Shown: piece after piece, positions 11,973-21,981 of the stretch
Numbering within the stretch: the first letter of the stretch is position 1
Layout: the number at the start of each line of letters is the position of its first letter
Assembly: GCA_030015575.1 (NCBI GenBank)
Contig: JASDDO010000016.1
Coordinates: 103,559,241 to 103,623,240 of the forward strand
Length of the DNA stretch: 64,000 nucleotides
Direction of reading: 5' to 3'
From: Agapanthus africanus
Lineage: Eukaryota > Streptophyta > Magnoliopsida > Asparagales > Amaryllidaceae
The notes under the pieces: model-generated
Seen by the model: only the letters and a program-made list of their open reading frames with translations
Told to the model about the DNA's origin: nothing
Databases searched by the model: none
Program-made: the position numbers and the translations under genes

Positions 11973-11990
11973 TTCTAGAAGCTTCTAGAA
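11973..11990. promoter_or_regulatory. Four-unit heat-shock element (HSE) in A2 5' LTR
   Basis: TTCTAGAAGCTTCTAGAA is a perfect run of four alternating TTC and GAA units at 5-bp spacing, the consensus bound by heat-shock factor trimers. It lies 173 bp upstream of the TATA candidate in U3. TGASTCA (GCN4/bZIP-type) motifs flank it at 11911, 11950 and 11994. Heat-activated Copia elements such as Arabidopsis ONSEN use HSEs in the same part of the LTR. A response here is inferred. Confidence 0.65.
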
Positions 11991-12254
11991 TGATGACTCA
12001 CCCTAACAGAAGAAAAGATAAACCCGTCTTTAACCGAATGTTAAAAGACGGCTGATAGAAAACTGGAAACTGGCAACTTCCAAAAGTGATCTTGAAACGA
12101 CTTTCAGGATAACCCCGAAACTGTATAAATATACCCGCATTTGTATTACGACTGAATACAAATGCAATTGAGACAAAGATATTATACCTACTCAATATAA
12201 TACTCGGATCCGGCTTAAACCAAAGCCGACCAGTATCATCTGTCCGAAAATCGA

Positions 12255-12274
12255 CACGTGCGTAAACGCACGTG
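12255..12274. promoter_or_regulatory. Paired inverted G-boxes in A2 U3
   Basis: CACGTGCGTAAACGCACGTG: two CACGTG cores in a palindrome, about 455 bp upstream of TATA. The 3' LTR, both A3 LTRs and B1 have the same palindrome with matched changes in the arms. G-boxes bind plant bZIP and bHLH factors; use here is inferred. Confidence 0.5.
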
Positions 12275-13408
12275 CATTTTCCGAACCCTGCCATAAAACC
12301 ATACGGCCTCTACAACGTTTCGCCCGAACTTGGGAAATTGCCTGTGGGGGACTCTAATGACTCGTCAGTATCCTGGCAGTGGGTTTAACCACAAACCGTC
12401 AGCGGCACTAGCTATGCGTAACGGTTGTCCATGGACTGACCTCAAGGGAGGCCGAGGAGCGAACTTAAGGGAGACCGATGAGCGAACTCCTCCGAGAACC
12501 CTACTGAGCCTAACAGTGACAATGTATATACAGTCCGGTCCGTTCGTCAATGAGTATCGCATATCTGCCTAGGGGGCTAGTAACGTCAGACCCCCAATAG
12601 CAGTATAAGTCATGTCGGAGTGAAGCCCAATTACACCCTGAGATACTACTGGAGTACCTACCAGTAAATCTCCTACCATGGCCATGGATTTGTGTAATGG
12701 CTCTCCTAGACACAGCACGACCTCGCCCCCAATACCGGGAGAGACGAATCCCCTGCCGATCCGCTCACGTGCCTCCATATGGCTCGGGACTGTACCCAAA
12801 AGCTACCTGTTTGCACGACTCGTTTGAGCCGTGGTAGGGTAGAAATCAAAGCACAGTGGGAACTCACACGAGACAAATGACGACCTCAGGTCGATGAACT
12901 AACCTGTACACATGTCACCAGGGAACTGCTATCTGACGGTAGATATAATACTAACTAGCAGATTCCCGGCGAGTCCTGTCCGGTGTACTCATAACCCAAT
13001 GAGCACCTGTATACATCTTAGGTGATCCAACTGACACCAGTGGCTTATGAGACCGGCCACCGCCCCTCGTCGGGGTCTCGACTGTACACACTAGTCTACT
13101 CCGGAGTATCGATGCCCTGTCTCGAAACTCCCACGACTAGGGACCACAATTAAGGATATGCATATAAACTACCCAACTCTCACGTATATGATCGCCATCA
13201 TACTGTTGGTAGTAAAGCAAGATTCTAAGGGCTCTATCAAAGTGTAACATGCAATCAGTCACCTGAACATGTACACGACTGATAAATGCAAACCAGATAG
13301 CATACTATCATCTCGAGTAAGACTGTTCTACCGGGATAGGTCCTCCGCAATCATTGCAATCACGTACCTGCGATCCAATAATTGACTATGAGGGTACTAT
13401 CTCCAACA

Positions 13409-14084
13409 GAATGATGTAGAGAATTAGTAGATGACTTTGTCTCACTTCGTCCAAAACCGTGGACGATCGGTTAATGAAGTTGCCACTCGGATCGGGTGAT
13501 GGAATGAATAAGGCAATGAAATTTCCATGCACCCCAAATACTATCATAATCTTTTTCTACAAATCAAACATCAAGTGAGAGAGAGAGGAGGAGGAGAGGG
13601 GGCCGGCCATATATATGCAAAGAGGGAGGTGAGTGTAGGAGAGGGGAGAGTGACTATAAGAACAAATATCAACCACAAATATCCTTCATGCAAACAAAAC
13701 ATCATTAATGCAAATGGTGATTCATTAACCTAGTCACCATTGCATTAATGGCTCCATTAAAGCACTAATGACTCATTAGCCTCATCACCACTTCTAGAAG
13801 CTTCTAGAATGATGACTCACCCATATCCAAGAAAAGATAAATCCGTCTTTAACCGAATGTTAAAAGACGGCTGATAGAAAACTGGAAACTGGCAACTTCC
13901 AAAAGTGATCCTGAAACGACTTTCAGGATAACCCCGAAACTGTATAAATATACCCGCATTTGTATTACGACCGAATACAAATGCAACTGAGACAAAGATA
14001 TTATACCTACTCAATATAATACTCGGATCCGGCTTAAACCAAAGCCGACCAGTATCATCTGCCCGAAAAATAAAACGTGCGTAA
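13409..14084 (-). mobile_element. A1 5' LTR, piece 2
   Basis: Continues the A1 LTR after the A2 insertion; 13409-13413 is the second GAATG of A2's TSD. It holds a complete four-unit HSE (13792-13809), TATATAT (13609-13616) beside GGCCGGCC, and the first ACGTG of the paired G-boxes (14075-14079). It stops at 14084, where A' is inserted. It is more divergent from the A2 LTR than the two A2 LTRs are from each other, as expected for an older copy. Confidence 0.9.
13792..13809. promoter_or_regulatory. Four-unit heat-shock element in A1 LTR
   Basis: TTCTAGAAGCTTCTAGAA, identical to the element in the A2 5' LTR and 176 bp from the TATATAT run at 13609. The LTR itself is split by A2 and A'. Confidence 0.6.
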
Positions 14085-16293
14085 TGTAAGTGCACGGCGG
14101 CGCCCCGGCCGTCAATCCGACGGCCAAACGCGGAAACGGTGATAAACTTAAGTTTTGCGGACTTAGCAAACCGGCACCACCACGCACTAAACACCCGGAT
14201 CGTAACCATTAACAAGTCTAAGCTAACTAGAAGATGGGTTAGAGATATACCGACTGATCCAAGTCCTCCGGTCTTCATCTCCACTCCGATCTCCTCGCGG
14301 GATCTCCGGTCGTCGCCTCCTCGCCGGAAGGGCACCACGTCGCCTGCATCTTTTACGGGCTCCCGCCTCTATACCGAGGCAACTCGTGCATGAAGCCGGC
14401 AACTCGACATGCTCAAGATGTGCTGTAGGTAGTGTAGTGCTTTGTCTCTTTGGGGTTTGTTGCCTTTGGATGGAGGAATGAAGATTGAGCTTTGGAGGGA
14501 AATGAAGCTATCAATCTTTGCATGAAATAATGATATGAACATATATCTCTCCTCACAAAATGAACCACTCTCCCACTCTCCAAAAATTGTGGCCGGCCAA
14601 TACTCTAGAGGAATGGTGGTGGGATTGTGAACAAAACACAAGAGGGAGGTGATGGTAGGAAAAGAAAGAGGTGACCATAAACAAACATGAACCATGCTTA
14701 TTACATACATCCACCCATACCCTTTCCAATCACAATTAAAGCAAGAATGGTGCAACAAAAGAAAAGATGCTATCATATCAAAACTTATGCAATAAAACCC
14801 CTCCACTAAAGTTATTTGCACAATTGCAAATAACCCCCCTCCATCGGAAAAGTCCGGCCGGGAAAGAACAAAGGAAAACCGGCCGGAACGGAAAGCAAAC
14901 TGGCAACTCCAGAAAACTGGTCCCGTAATAAATTACAGGAAAACCCCCATACTGTGCATACACACCCGCATCTGTATTCCGTCCGGATACAAATGCAATG
15001 AGACAAAATCTACACTGTACTAAACTAGGACCGGCTTAAAACCAAAGCCGGCTAGTAATATCCGTCCGATCCTGATCCGTGCAATACCGCACGTATCTGA
15101 TCGAACGCTGCCATATAACTATACGACCACTAGTACAAAACCGTCCGATCCTGATCCGTGCAATACCGCACGTATCTGATCGGACCCTGCCATATCTCCA
15201 TACGGCCTCTACAGCGTTTCGCCCGAAAGCTTGAGTAACTGAAAGTGTGGTGGACTCTAAAGACTCGTCAATACTATGGCTGTGGATTTAACCACTAGCA
15301 CGTCAGAGGTATAAGCCAATACGTAACGGGCCACCAGCTATTGACTAAAAGGGACGTCGATGAGCGAACTCATCCTGACACCCTACTGAGCCTGTCAGTG
15401 ACAATATCCGTACAGTCCGGTCCGTTCGTCTATGAGCATCGCATGGCGGGCCTAGGGGGTTGGTAAAAGTCAGACCCCCAAAAGCGGTACAAGTCGTGTC
15501 GGAGTGTAGCCCAGAACACCCTGAGATACTACTGGAATACCTACCAGTAAATCTCCTGCCTTGGCCAAGGACTTCGTGTAATGGCTCTCCTAGACACAGC
15601 GCGACCTCACCCCTAATACCGGGAGAGACGAACCCCCGAAGATCCGCTCACTGCCTCCATGTGGCTCGGGACTGTACCCAACTAAAACCTGTTTGCACGA
15701 CTCCTTTGAGCTGTGGTAGGGTAGTAATCAAAGTACAGTGGGAACTCACACGAGACAAATGACGATCCCCAGGTCGATGAACTAACCTGTACACATGTCA
15801 CCAGGGAACTGCTATCTGACGTCAGGTATAAGACCAACTAGCATGTTCCCGGCGAGTCCTATTCGGTGTACTCATAACCCAATGAGCACCTGTATACATC
15901 TTAGGTGAACCAACTGACACCAGTGGCTTGTGAGACCGGCCACCGCCCCTCGTCGGGGTCTCGACTGTATACACTAGTCTACTCTGGAGTATCGATGCCC
16001 TGTCTCGAAACTCCTACAACTAGGGACCTTTTAAGGATGCGCTTATAGACTACCAGCTCCCACGTATATGATCGCCCTCATACTGCCGGTAGTCAAGCAA
16101 GAATCCTAGGGGCTCTATCAACGTGCAATAGCGACATGTCATGTCACCTAAAGCAGTACACGATGATAAAGGTAAACCAGATAGCATACTATCATCTCGA
16201 GTAAGACTGTCCTACCGGGATAGGTCCTCCCTCAATCATTGCAATCACGTGCCTGTGATCCAATAATCGACTCTGAGGGCACTATCTCCAACA
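14085..16293 (-). repeat. A' 3' LTR
   Basis: A 2209-bp LTR with the purine tract on its right. Its ends (TGTTGGAGATAGTGCCC and CTTACA on the minus strand) and outer thirds match the A LTR, while the middle does not. I see no HSE and no clear TATA at the position used by A2. It contains a 79-bp internal duplication (15062-15219). Confidence 0.93.
15062..15219. repeat. 79-bp duplication in A' LTR
   Basis: CCGTCCGATCCTGATCCGTG occurs at 15062 and 15141. Each copy carries the palindrome CGTGCAATACCGCACG, the A' counterpart of the paired G-box palindrome in A. The 5' LTR has the same duplication near 22961 and 23040. Confidence 0.8.
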
Positions 16294-16306
16294 ATCTCCC
16301 ACTTGC
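16294..16306 (-). other. Polypurine tract of A'
   Basis: Minus-strand GCAAGTGGGAGAT next to the 3' LTR, the same as in A2, A3 and B2. Confidence 0.9.
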
Positions 16307-16339
16307 ACTCAAGGCTAATTATTGCGATGTCGCATACTC

Positions 16340-17450
16340 ACAGCCCGTGTGATACTAAACACCCAACTCCTCTACTTGTCAGTCTCACAAAGCTCGTTTG
16401 CGAAACTATTGCGTTCGAGGAATAGCCTCAGTGAGTGGATCCGCTCTGATGTTTCTTTCTATGTCTCTCTTTATCTCAAGTTCGCGGAGAAAACCGTCTC
16501 CCGAAATGAGCAATGCCTGTCTTGGAATGTCTGGATGTCTGATGGGACCGAGCTCATAAATGAACTCAAAATCCAAACTTCTTAGACTGTATCGTCAACT
16601 GAACTTAATCAGTATCCTGCGCCATGCCACCCTCAGTATTGCCTTGGACCACCTGTCCAAAATACTACCCCTCGTCAGAAGGAAAACTATAACTCTGACG
16701 ACCTCCTTGTCGTCCATGTCACCTTGGAAGCCTGGAATGATAACTGTTTCCCGAATGGGGCTTTCGTTATCATATCCCTAGAACAGTCACTTATGTTCTT
16801 AAACTGCTTCCGACTGTTTCTCCAGGATTGGATCAATGTCAACTTATTGCATCTACTGCAAGAACAACATCTGGTGTGGTACTCGACATCTCATGATTGA
16901 CTCAATTGCCTGAGCAAGTGATCTGCCAATCATGCACATCCCTCTCCCCTTTAGTCTGTAAGACACCTTTAGAGAGGGTGACTCCATCACCTGCAGGTAT
17001 ACTACCGTGCCAGGAGTCATCCATTCTAAATACTCTCAGAATGCTGTCTAAGTACCCAGATTGGGAAACCACCCAAATCTAGATCTAAAACCATAGATCT
17101 AGTAACCAGTATGTCTGATATAATGTCCAAGTCCTTTGTGGAGAAACCACTGTATGACGACCAAAGTATAACCGATCGTAGTATAGGAATATCACTTCCT
17201 ACTACCTTGTCAACAGATCCATCCCCTATTCTGATGACGTCAAACCTATGACTGTCATATCAGAAATAGATGATCTATCTCCGCTACATCTGCTTTAGTC
17301 TATAAATAGACATAAGCCTGATGTCTACCAATGCTTCCGCTGCTCCCACTGACTACGACAACCCTCTGCCAGAGTCATATAGACGTGCACTTCTAAAGCA
17401 AGTTTAGAACGACGCTATACTCATCATCCTGCCGGGTCTCGCAGCCTGGA
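16340..17450 (-). pseudogene. pol: Decayed Copia pol of A'
   Basis: Colinear with the pol remnant of A2 and A3 and, through it, with RT-RNase H of B2. It includes the stretch before the purine tract that matches the RNase H end and, further in, stretches matching the YQSNPGE and RT catalytic regions. Many breaks; no long frame. Divergence from A2 here is obvious, yet the order and spacing are kept. Confidence 0.65.
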
Positions 17451-18835
17451 ACAACAACAATGGCAAGTGTGGGTAAACAAGAACTTCCCTGTCACCGTCC
17501 TTGAGGCTACCGAAGTACCTCTCGGGTGCCTGAAGTTACCCACCTTATCTGCGGAGTGGCCAATGGAATGTCAAACTAGATTGAATCTTTAGGTTCCTTA
17601 TCAAATCTTCAGTAATCGTTTGCAGTTCTGGAATCACTTCCAGTTCTACCATACTCCCACTACTGTTTTTGAAAAATCCATTTTTATTAAAACTGTGGCG
17701 AGTCCAGAACAATATTTCTATTGATCTTCCAAATGGTAGAAAATCAACCCTCGTCATAGCCTGGGTCAACCCACAAACAGCCATTACAGAAACGTGCCTT
17801 GAGTTATCCAGAGTCCGGTTTTAATCATAAGCCGGACAACTCCCCGTACCTTAACAACTTTAAGATATGAACTGTACTATATCCAATATAGAACTAGAGG
17901 CACTGATTTAATTGAACCAGATTCAAAAACATGCAACTGTCTCCAGTGCATGTCAACTAAATGGAGAGAGGCCGATCAGCGCTACTCAACTTAGGAATAC
18001 TTCCGATTATGAGTAACCTGAAAGAGAAGCAATTTCTCTTTATCATTACTATCAACTGAATACCATACACAAGTATCTACATCTTCGATCACTTTGAAGA
18101 ATCCCGATACTTGCTACACCTGGTTCTCTACTCTATTCAAATACCTATAACTCCTCAAAACTTAGACCCTGTGTTTCTACGAAACACATGTCTAAGAACC
18201 AGAGAAGTTAAAAGTAAACAGAATATAGTACGAGGACCAAACCCCTCTGTCCTAATGGACACTGGACAACATACAATACTCTGTATAAGTCCGCTGAGTC
18301 TAATAACTCTTTCACTGTGTGTCGTAGGTTGAAAACTGTACTTATGGTTAAGAAGAATTACACCGCTGTTTAATGCTCCTTACCTAACCATCCACTGATA
18401 TAGGTAAATGTCATCGACATAATATCAAAAGGTATATCTCACTCTATGAAAATAGACGTACAGATATATCAATTTGAAATTGGTGCACAACAGCGGATAT
18501 TCAAAACCAAATATTTGCCGACCGGCAAACAGCCCAGATGATCTCCTCAAATATCACTGATTACAACGAATCCCGATATAATGAGGATGATCACCCAATT
18601 CCCAATAACTTACTACCACTCATCATCTGTAAAACCATACAGATGTGAGAATCAAACCTGGTAAATACATACCCTGGAGCAAGTGTCTAATCGGGAAATC
18701 AGTTTTCTTTTAACAGTACACAGTTGAATTAAAACATTGAAATGTTTCGATGGGGTATCCTGGTATTCCTAGCAATGCCTCTACCATTATCCAGATTCAC
18801 AACTATAACCGTATAATTCTTTGCCACCTCTCCAA
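17451..18835 (-). mobile_element. A' internal stretch without recognised coding content, with an A'-specific segment
   Basis: Colinear with A2 7131-8240 except for about 190 bp at 18345-18535, which A1, A2 and A3 lack: they run directly from AACTGTACC to GATTTCCTCAA-type sequence. The extra piece has no terminal repeats that I can see, so it may be ancestral and lost in A, or inserted in A'. No integrase motif is recognised. Confidence 0.55.
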
Positions 18836-19650
18836 ATCCCTTTATATGTCTTTAGTCATTACCTTCTGTACACCCCTTTAAGCCAAATGGTTTTCTTCCT
18901 TCCCTACCGATCGGCACCAGCCTATGGTTTGGAAGAAGACTATCCAAAAAGCATAAAGGGTGTACTGTCCTAATCCTAGGAGCACTCGCAACGCGAGATA
19001 AGGTGAAGATAAAAGACACCTGAATGTACTTTATTCCTATTTCTCCTGAACCAGGATCCATCCCCGAACTGGAACGAGTTCCTTTCGAGTTCGTATATAA
19101 CCATACGATGGATTATCCAATAAACTGGGATCTTTGTAGTAATACGGAGTGTCCTGGAGAAATACAAAGGTGATTTAGGATTGGCGAAGAAATACTTGGT
19201 TTGGTCGTGAATATCAGTCGCAATTTACTTTGCCCTCTTACTAATCCCTTGCTTTGTCTTAATCTTAATACCTTCTGCACACCGTTTAGGCTAATTAGTT
19301 TTCTTCATTCCCTACCGGTCGGCACCAGCCTATGGTTTGGAAGAAGACTATCCAATTTGCACAATGGGTGTACTACTCCTAAACCAAGGAGTACTCGCAA
19401 CCTGAGAGAGGGTGAAAAGAAAAGACAACTGAATAATCCTATCCGTTTTCTCCAGAACCAGAAACCATCCTCGAATTCCTTCAAGTTCGTATCTAACCAT
19501 ACGATGGTTTTGTCCAATGGAAGTGAACGTTCGTAGTAATACGGGGTGTCCCGGAGAAAAGGGTAAAAGTAGGAGTGGCAATGAGGTCTGCAACTCTGAC
19601 AATACAAAAGCCAGTGTTTAGAAGGTTCGGTCAACTTGGTCACTGAGTCA
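18836..19650. repeat. About 408-bp tandem repeat in A'
   Basis: Units start at 18836 (TCCCTTTATA) and 19244 (TCCCTTGCTT). Each includes CGGCACCAGCCTATGGTTTG and a stretch with CATACGATGG. The units are about 120 bp longer than in A1-A3, where the first unit lacks that last stretch, so A' likely keeps the older form. Confidence 0.7.
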
Positions 19651-19799
19651 TAGTCTTAGGGTCGGGTCAATGGTCGCTGCCAGAGAGAGAGAGAAAAGAA
19701 ACACTCAACGTGCACTCTATCCTAGATCAGAATGGTTACCAATTTATCTAATCTGGAAACCTCCTACTGTACCTCAAATTCTCCTCCAAACCTGAAAGA

Positions 19800-21967
19800 A
19801 GAATTAGTCGGAGTCACCCGAGGAGTAAACTAACTCATCAGTGGGAATCGGGATCCAACTATCATTGCATGATAACGTGACGGAATCCGCTCACGGTATC
19901 ACACTCCAGAAGGTATGCGCATAGCTGGCAAGTTTCAGTTCTTTTGAAACTCCCGATGTGATTTCTGCCCCATGCTCTTATGACCTTGGCGTGAGGTCAA
20001 AATATCATAAGTCACATTTCAAGTTCTTCCCATCATTATCCAGGTTAATTTGAACCCACCCGTACATACCCTTGACGTAGGCCAAAATAGTAGTACGACT
20101 GTCCCAAACCAACGCATCTATCTATGCTGCAGATAAATACCCGGCAGCTACCAAACACTATGCCTTGGCGTGAGGTCAAAATACATAGCATGAATACTAC
20201 CAAATATTTAACTGAAATGATGGAGGGCTACGAATGGTTTCTGGCGAAAACCTTTAACGTAATGAACTTGATATCGTTGAAGGAATGGATAGCTTTTGAG
20301 AAAATATAGTGACGAAAACCTTTACTAAAGAGGTCACTCCCGGTGAAGGGATCTCGGCTCTTTCCCCGTAGAATGGGGTGCAGGATATTCCAACTGAATA
20401 CCACGGTGCAAAGCAAAAGTAATCGGCTATAGTGAAGTTAATGCCCTGACGCAAACTTCTGTCCAAGGGGTCACTCCCGGTGAAGGGATCTCGGCACTTG
20501 CCTCGTCGACTGAGGAGCAGGATATTCCAAATGAATACCACGATGCAAAACAAAAGAGAACGTCCTTGCAATAACAGCTTTTTGAAAAGTGTTCCAACAA
20601 CATCAGAATAGGTTTGTTTAACTTGCATTGATCCGAATCAATGCAGTCCCATCATTGATCACACCACAAAGAACGAAAATATACTGACGTACGTATATGC
20701 CATCCGCATTCGCCACTGGGTCCCGTCATCACCTGTTAGGTTAGCTTACTAACGGCAGAGCGGGGACTGGACTAGCGCGGATGAAAAACATATACAACAT
20801 CTACTAATATATATACCAATATATTATATTCGCTCAAGGCGTGAAAAGAAATGCAACATCACAGAAATGTACAGCATCACAGAACAATACAGATATCTGG
20901 GATCCCCGGGTTTCACAGAGCCACTACTGAAACCCGACGTTCCCCTGGTCGTGTGGATAGCCTGTGCAATGAAATCCTAGACCCCTACGGGCGCGGCAAG
21001 TCACCCGCCAAAACCTGAAGCGAGGCAGCCCCCTTCAACTCCGTGAATGGACCACCCAGCACTCCACGGAATCCGGCAACTTGGGCACCCCTCCTGGGTC
21101 AACCTGTACCCCCTACGAGTGCGGCGAATAGCCCGCCAATCCTAGAGTGAAGCCCCCTCCGTCCCAATGCCATGAGATGCGGGCTTGTTTCCCTCCAGAA
21201 CCCGTCTATCCGTGCACTCCTCCGCGGGGTAATCCTAGTACAGAAAGTAAAATATACATACACCGGGTACATCGACCGCAACCAGGTCGTGCCCCAAAAG
21301 AATAATACAAACAGGCAGTGACGGCAGTCCACATGTCGGACGCTCGCCCCGCAATATCAAATGTACATAATACAACAGCACTGTACTAGCATTGCAACCA
21401 GGCTATCCCCCACGACCGATCCGCAACATCACAGCATAAACATAGAACATCAACGTGAAAGTCACGTTCGCAAATCCGTCTAACCGGGCTATAGCAGTTA
21501 GACGGGATTTACCGATCGAGTGACATTCACGGTCGCAGATATAATGTAAATACTGTGAAAAATGTGTTTAAAAATATCCGATCGATCAAAAATTAACAAG
21601 TGGGCCCCCAATCAAAACTGTAGTACTCACAGAAAACCTGGGCCCAATTTTAATATTCCAAAACCCATATTTTAAGCCCAGAAAGCCTCTGTAAAAAATT
21701 GGTGCAGTGATCTCCACAGTGTGCGGCGGAAGGGCGGCGAAATGGGGGTATATGCGGCGGTTCCGCGCTCCAACTGTGGATTCACTTCATCGAAATTTTA
21801 CAGAGTTCTTAGAATTTCCAGTACATCAATATTTTACAACCTGAAAAAATTTTCGAGACCAAAATATTTCAACAGAAACTGATGTGAACAAAAAATGCAA
21901 GTTTTGGAATTTTGGTCGATCGGAAATGCAAAACACATCAAACGAAGCTAGACGAAGTTAATGGCGA
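19800..21967 (-). other. Long 5' leader of A'
   Basis: Aligned with the leaders of A2 and B1. It includes the GGTCAAAAT repeats, a 137-bp repeat (20311-20545; GGTCACTCC at 20332 and 20469), a GC-rich block (20890-21240) and the stem-loop at 21688. No coding frame is recognised. Confidence 0.7.
21688..21805 (-). other. GC-rich leader stem-loop, A'
   Basis: The outer arms CTGTAAAAAATT and AAATTTTACAG pair; the next arms CTCCACAGT and ACTGTGGA pair; the core is GCGGCGGAAGGGCGGC and GCGGCGGTTCCGCGC. Bases differ from A2 on both arms while pairing is kept. Confidence 0.7.
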
Positions 21968-21980
21968 GGCTTTGATACCA
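21968..21980 (-). other. Primer-binding site (initiator tRNA-Met) of A'
   Basis: A minus-strand TGGTATCA core next to the 5' LTR end at 21982, in the same place as in the other A copies. Confidence 0.88.
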
Positions 21981-21981
21981 C

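Larger units (their letters stand above)
3781..13408 (-). mobile_element. A2: full-length non-autonomous SIRE-like Copia element
   Basis: A structurally complete element of 9628 bp in the minus orientation: 3' LTR 3781-5909, purine tract, internal region, tRNA-Met primer site, 5' LTR 11280-13408. Both LTRs are 2129 bp, start TGTTGGAGATAGTGCCC and end CTTACA (minus strand). The TSD is GAATG (3776-3780 and 13409-13413). By eye the LTRs differ at about 20 positions, near 1%, which suggests an age of about 0.4 million years if 1.3e-8 substitutions per site per year applies. The coding part is a fossil: only a heavily decayed RT-RNase H remnant is recognisable, with many breaks. It sits inside the 5' LTR of A1. 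Confidence 0.95.
11280..13408 (-). repeat. A2 5' LTR (promoter copy)
   Basis: A 2129-bp LTR, the same length as the 3' copy. Reading on the minus strand, U3 begins at 13408 and carries paired G-boxes (12255-12274), a palindrome CCGTCTTT/AAAGACGG near 12028-12055, the heat-shock-type element (11973-11990) and TATA (11791-11800). A CT-rich stretch typical of a transcript start follows. U5 ends CTTACA at 11280. The layout fits a complete promoter, but transcription is not shown by the sequence. Confidence 0.95.

Noticed and set aside
12121-12136. TATA box at the TATAAATATA stretch of the A LTR
   Set aside because: It would place the HSE and TGASTCA motifs downstream of the start. The candidate at 11791, followed by a CT-rich run and kept in position in A1 and A3, fits better.
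14369-14821. A 150-codon frame on the minus strand, repeated at 22266-22718, as a conserved gene
   Set aside because: It is inside both A' LTRs, so its duplication is due to LTR identity, and it resembles no protein family.
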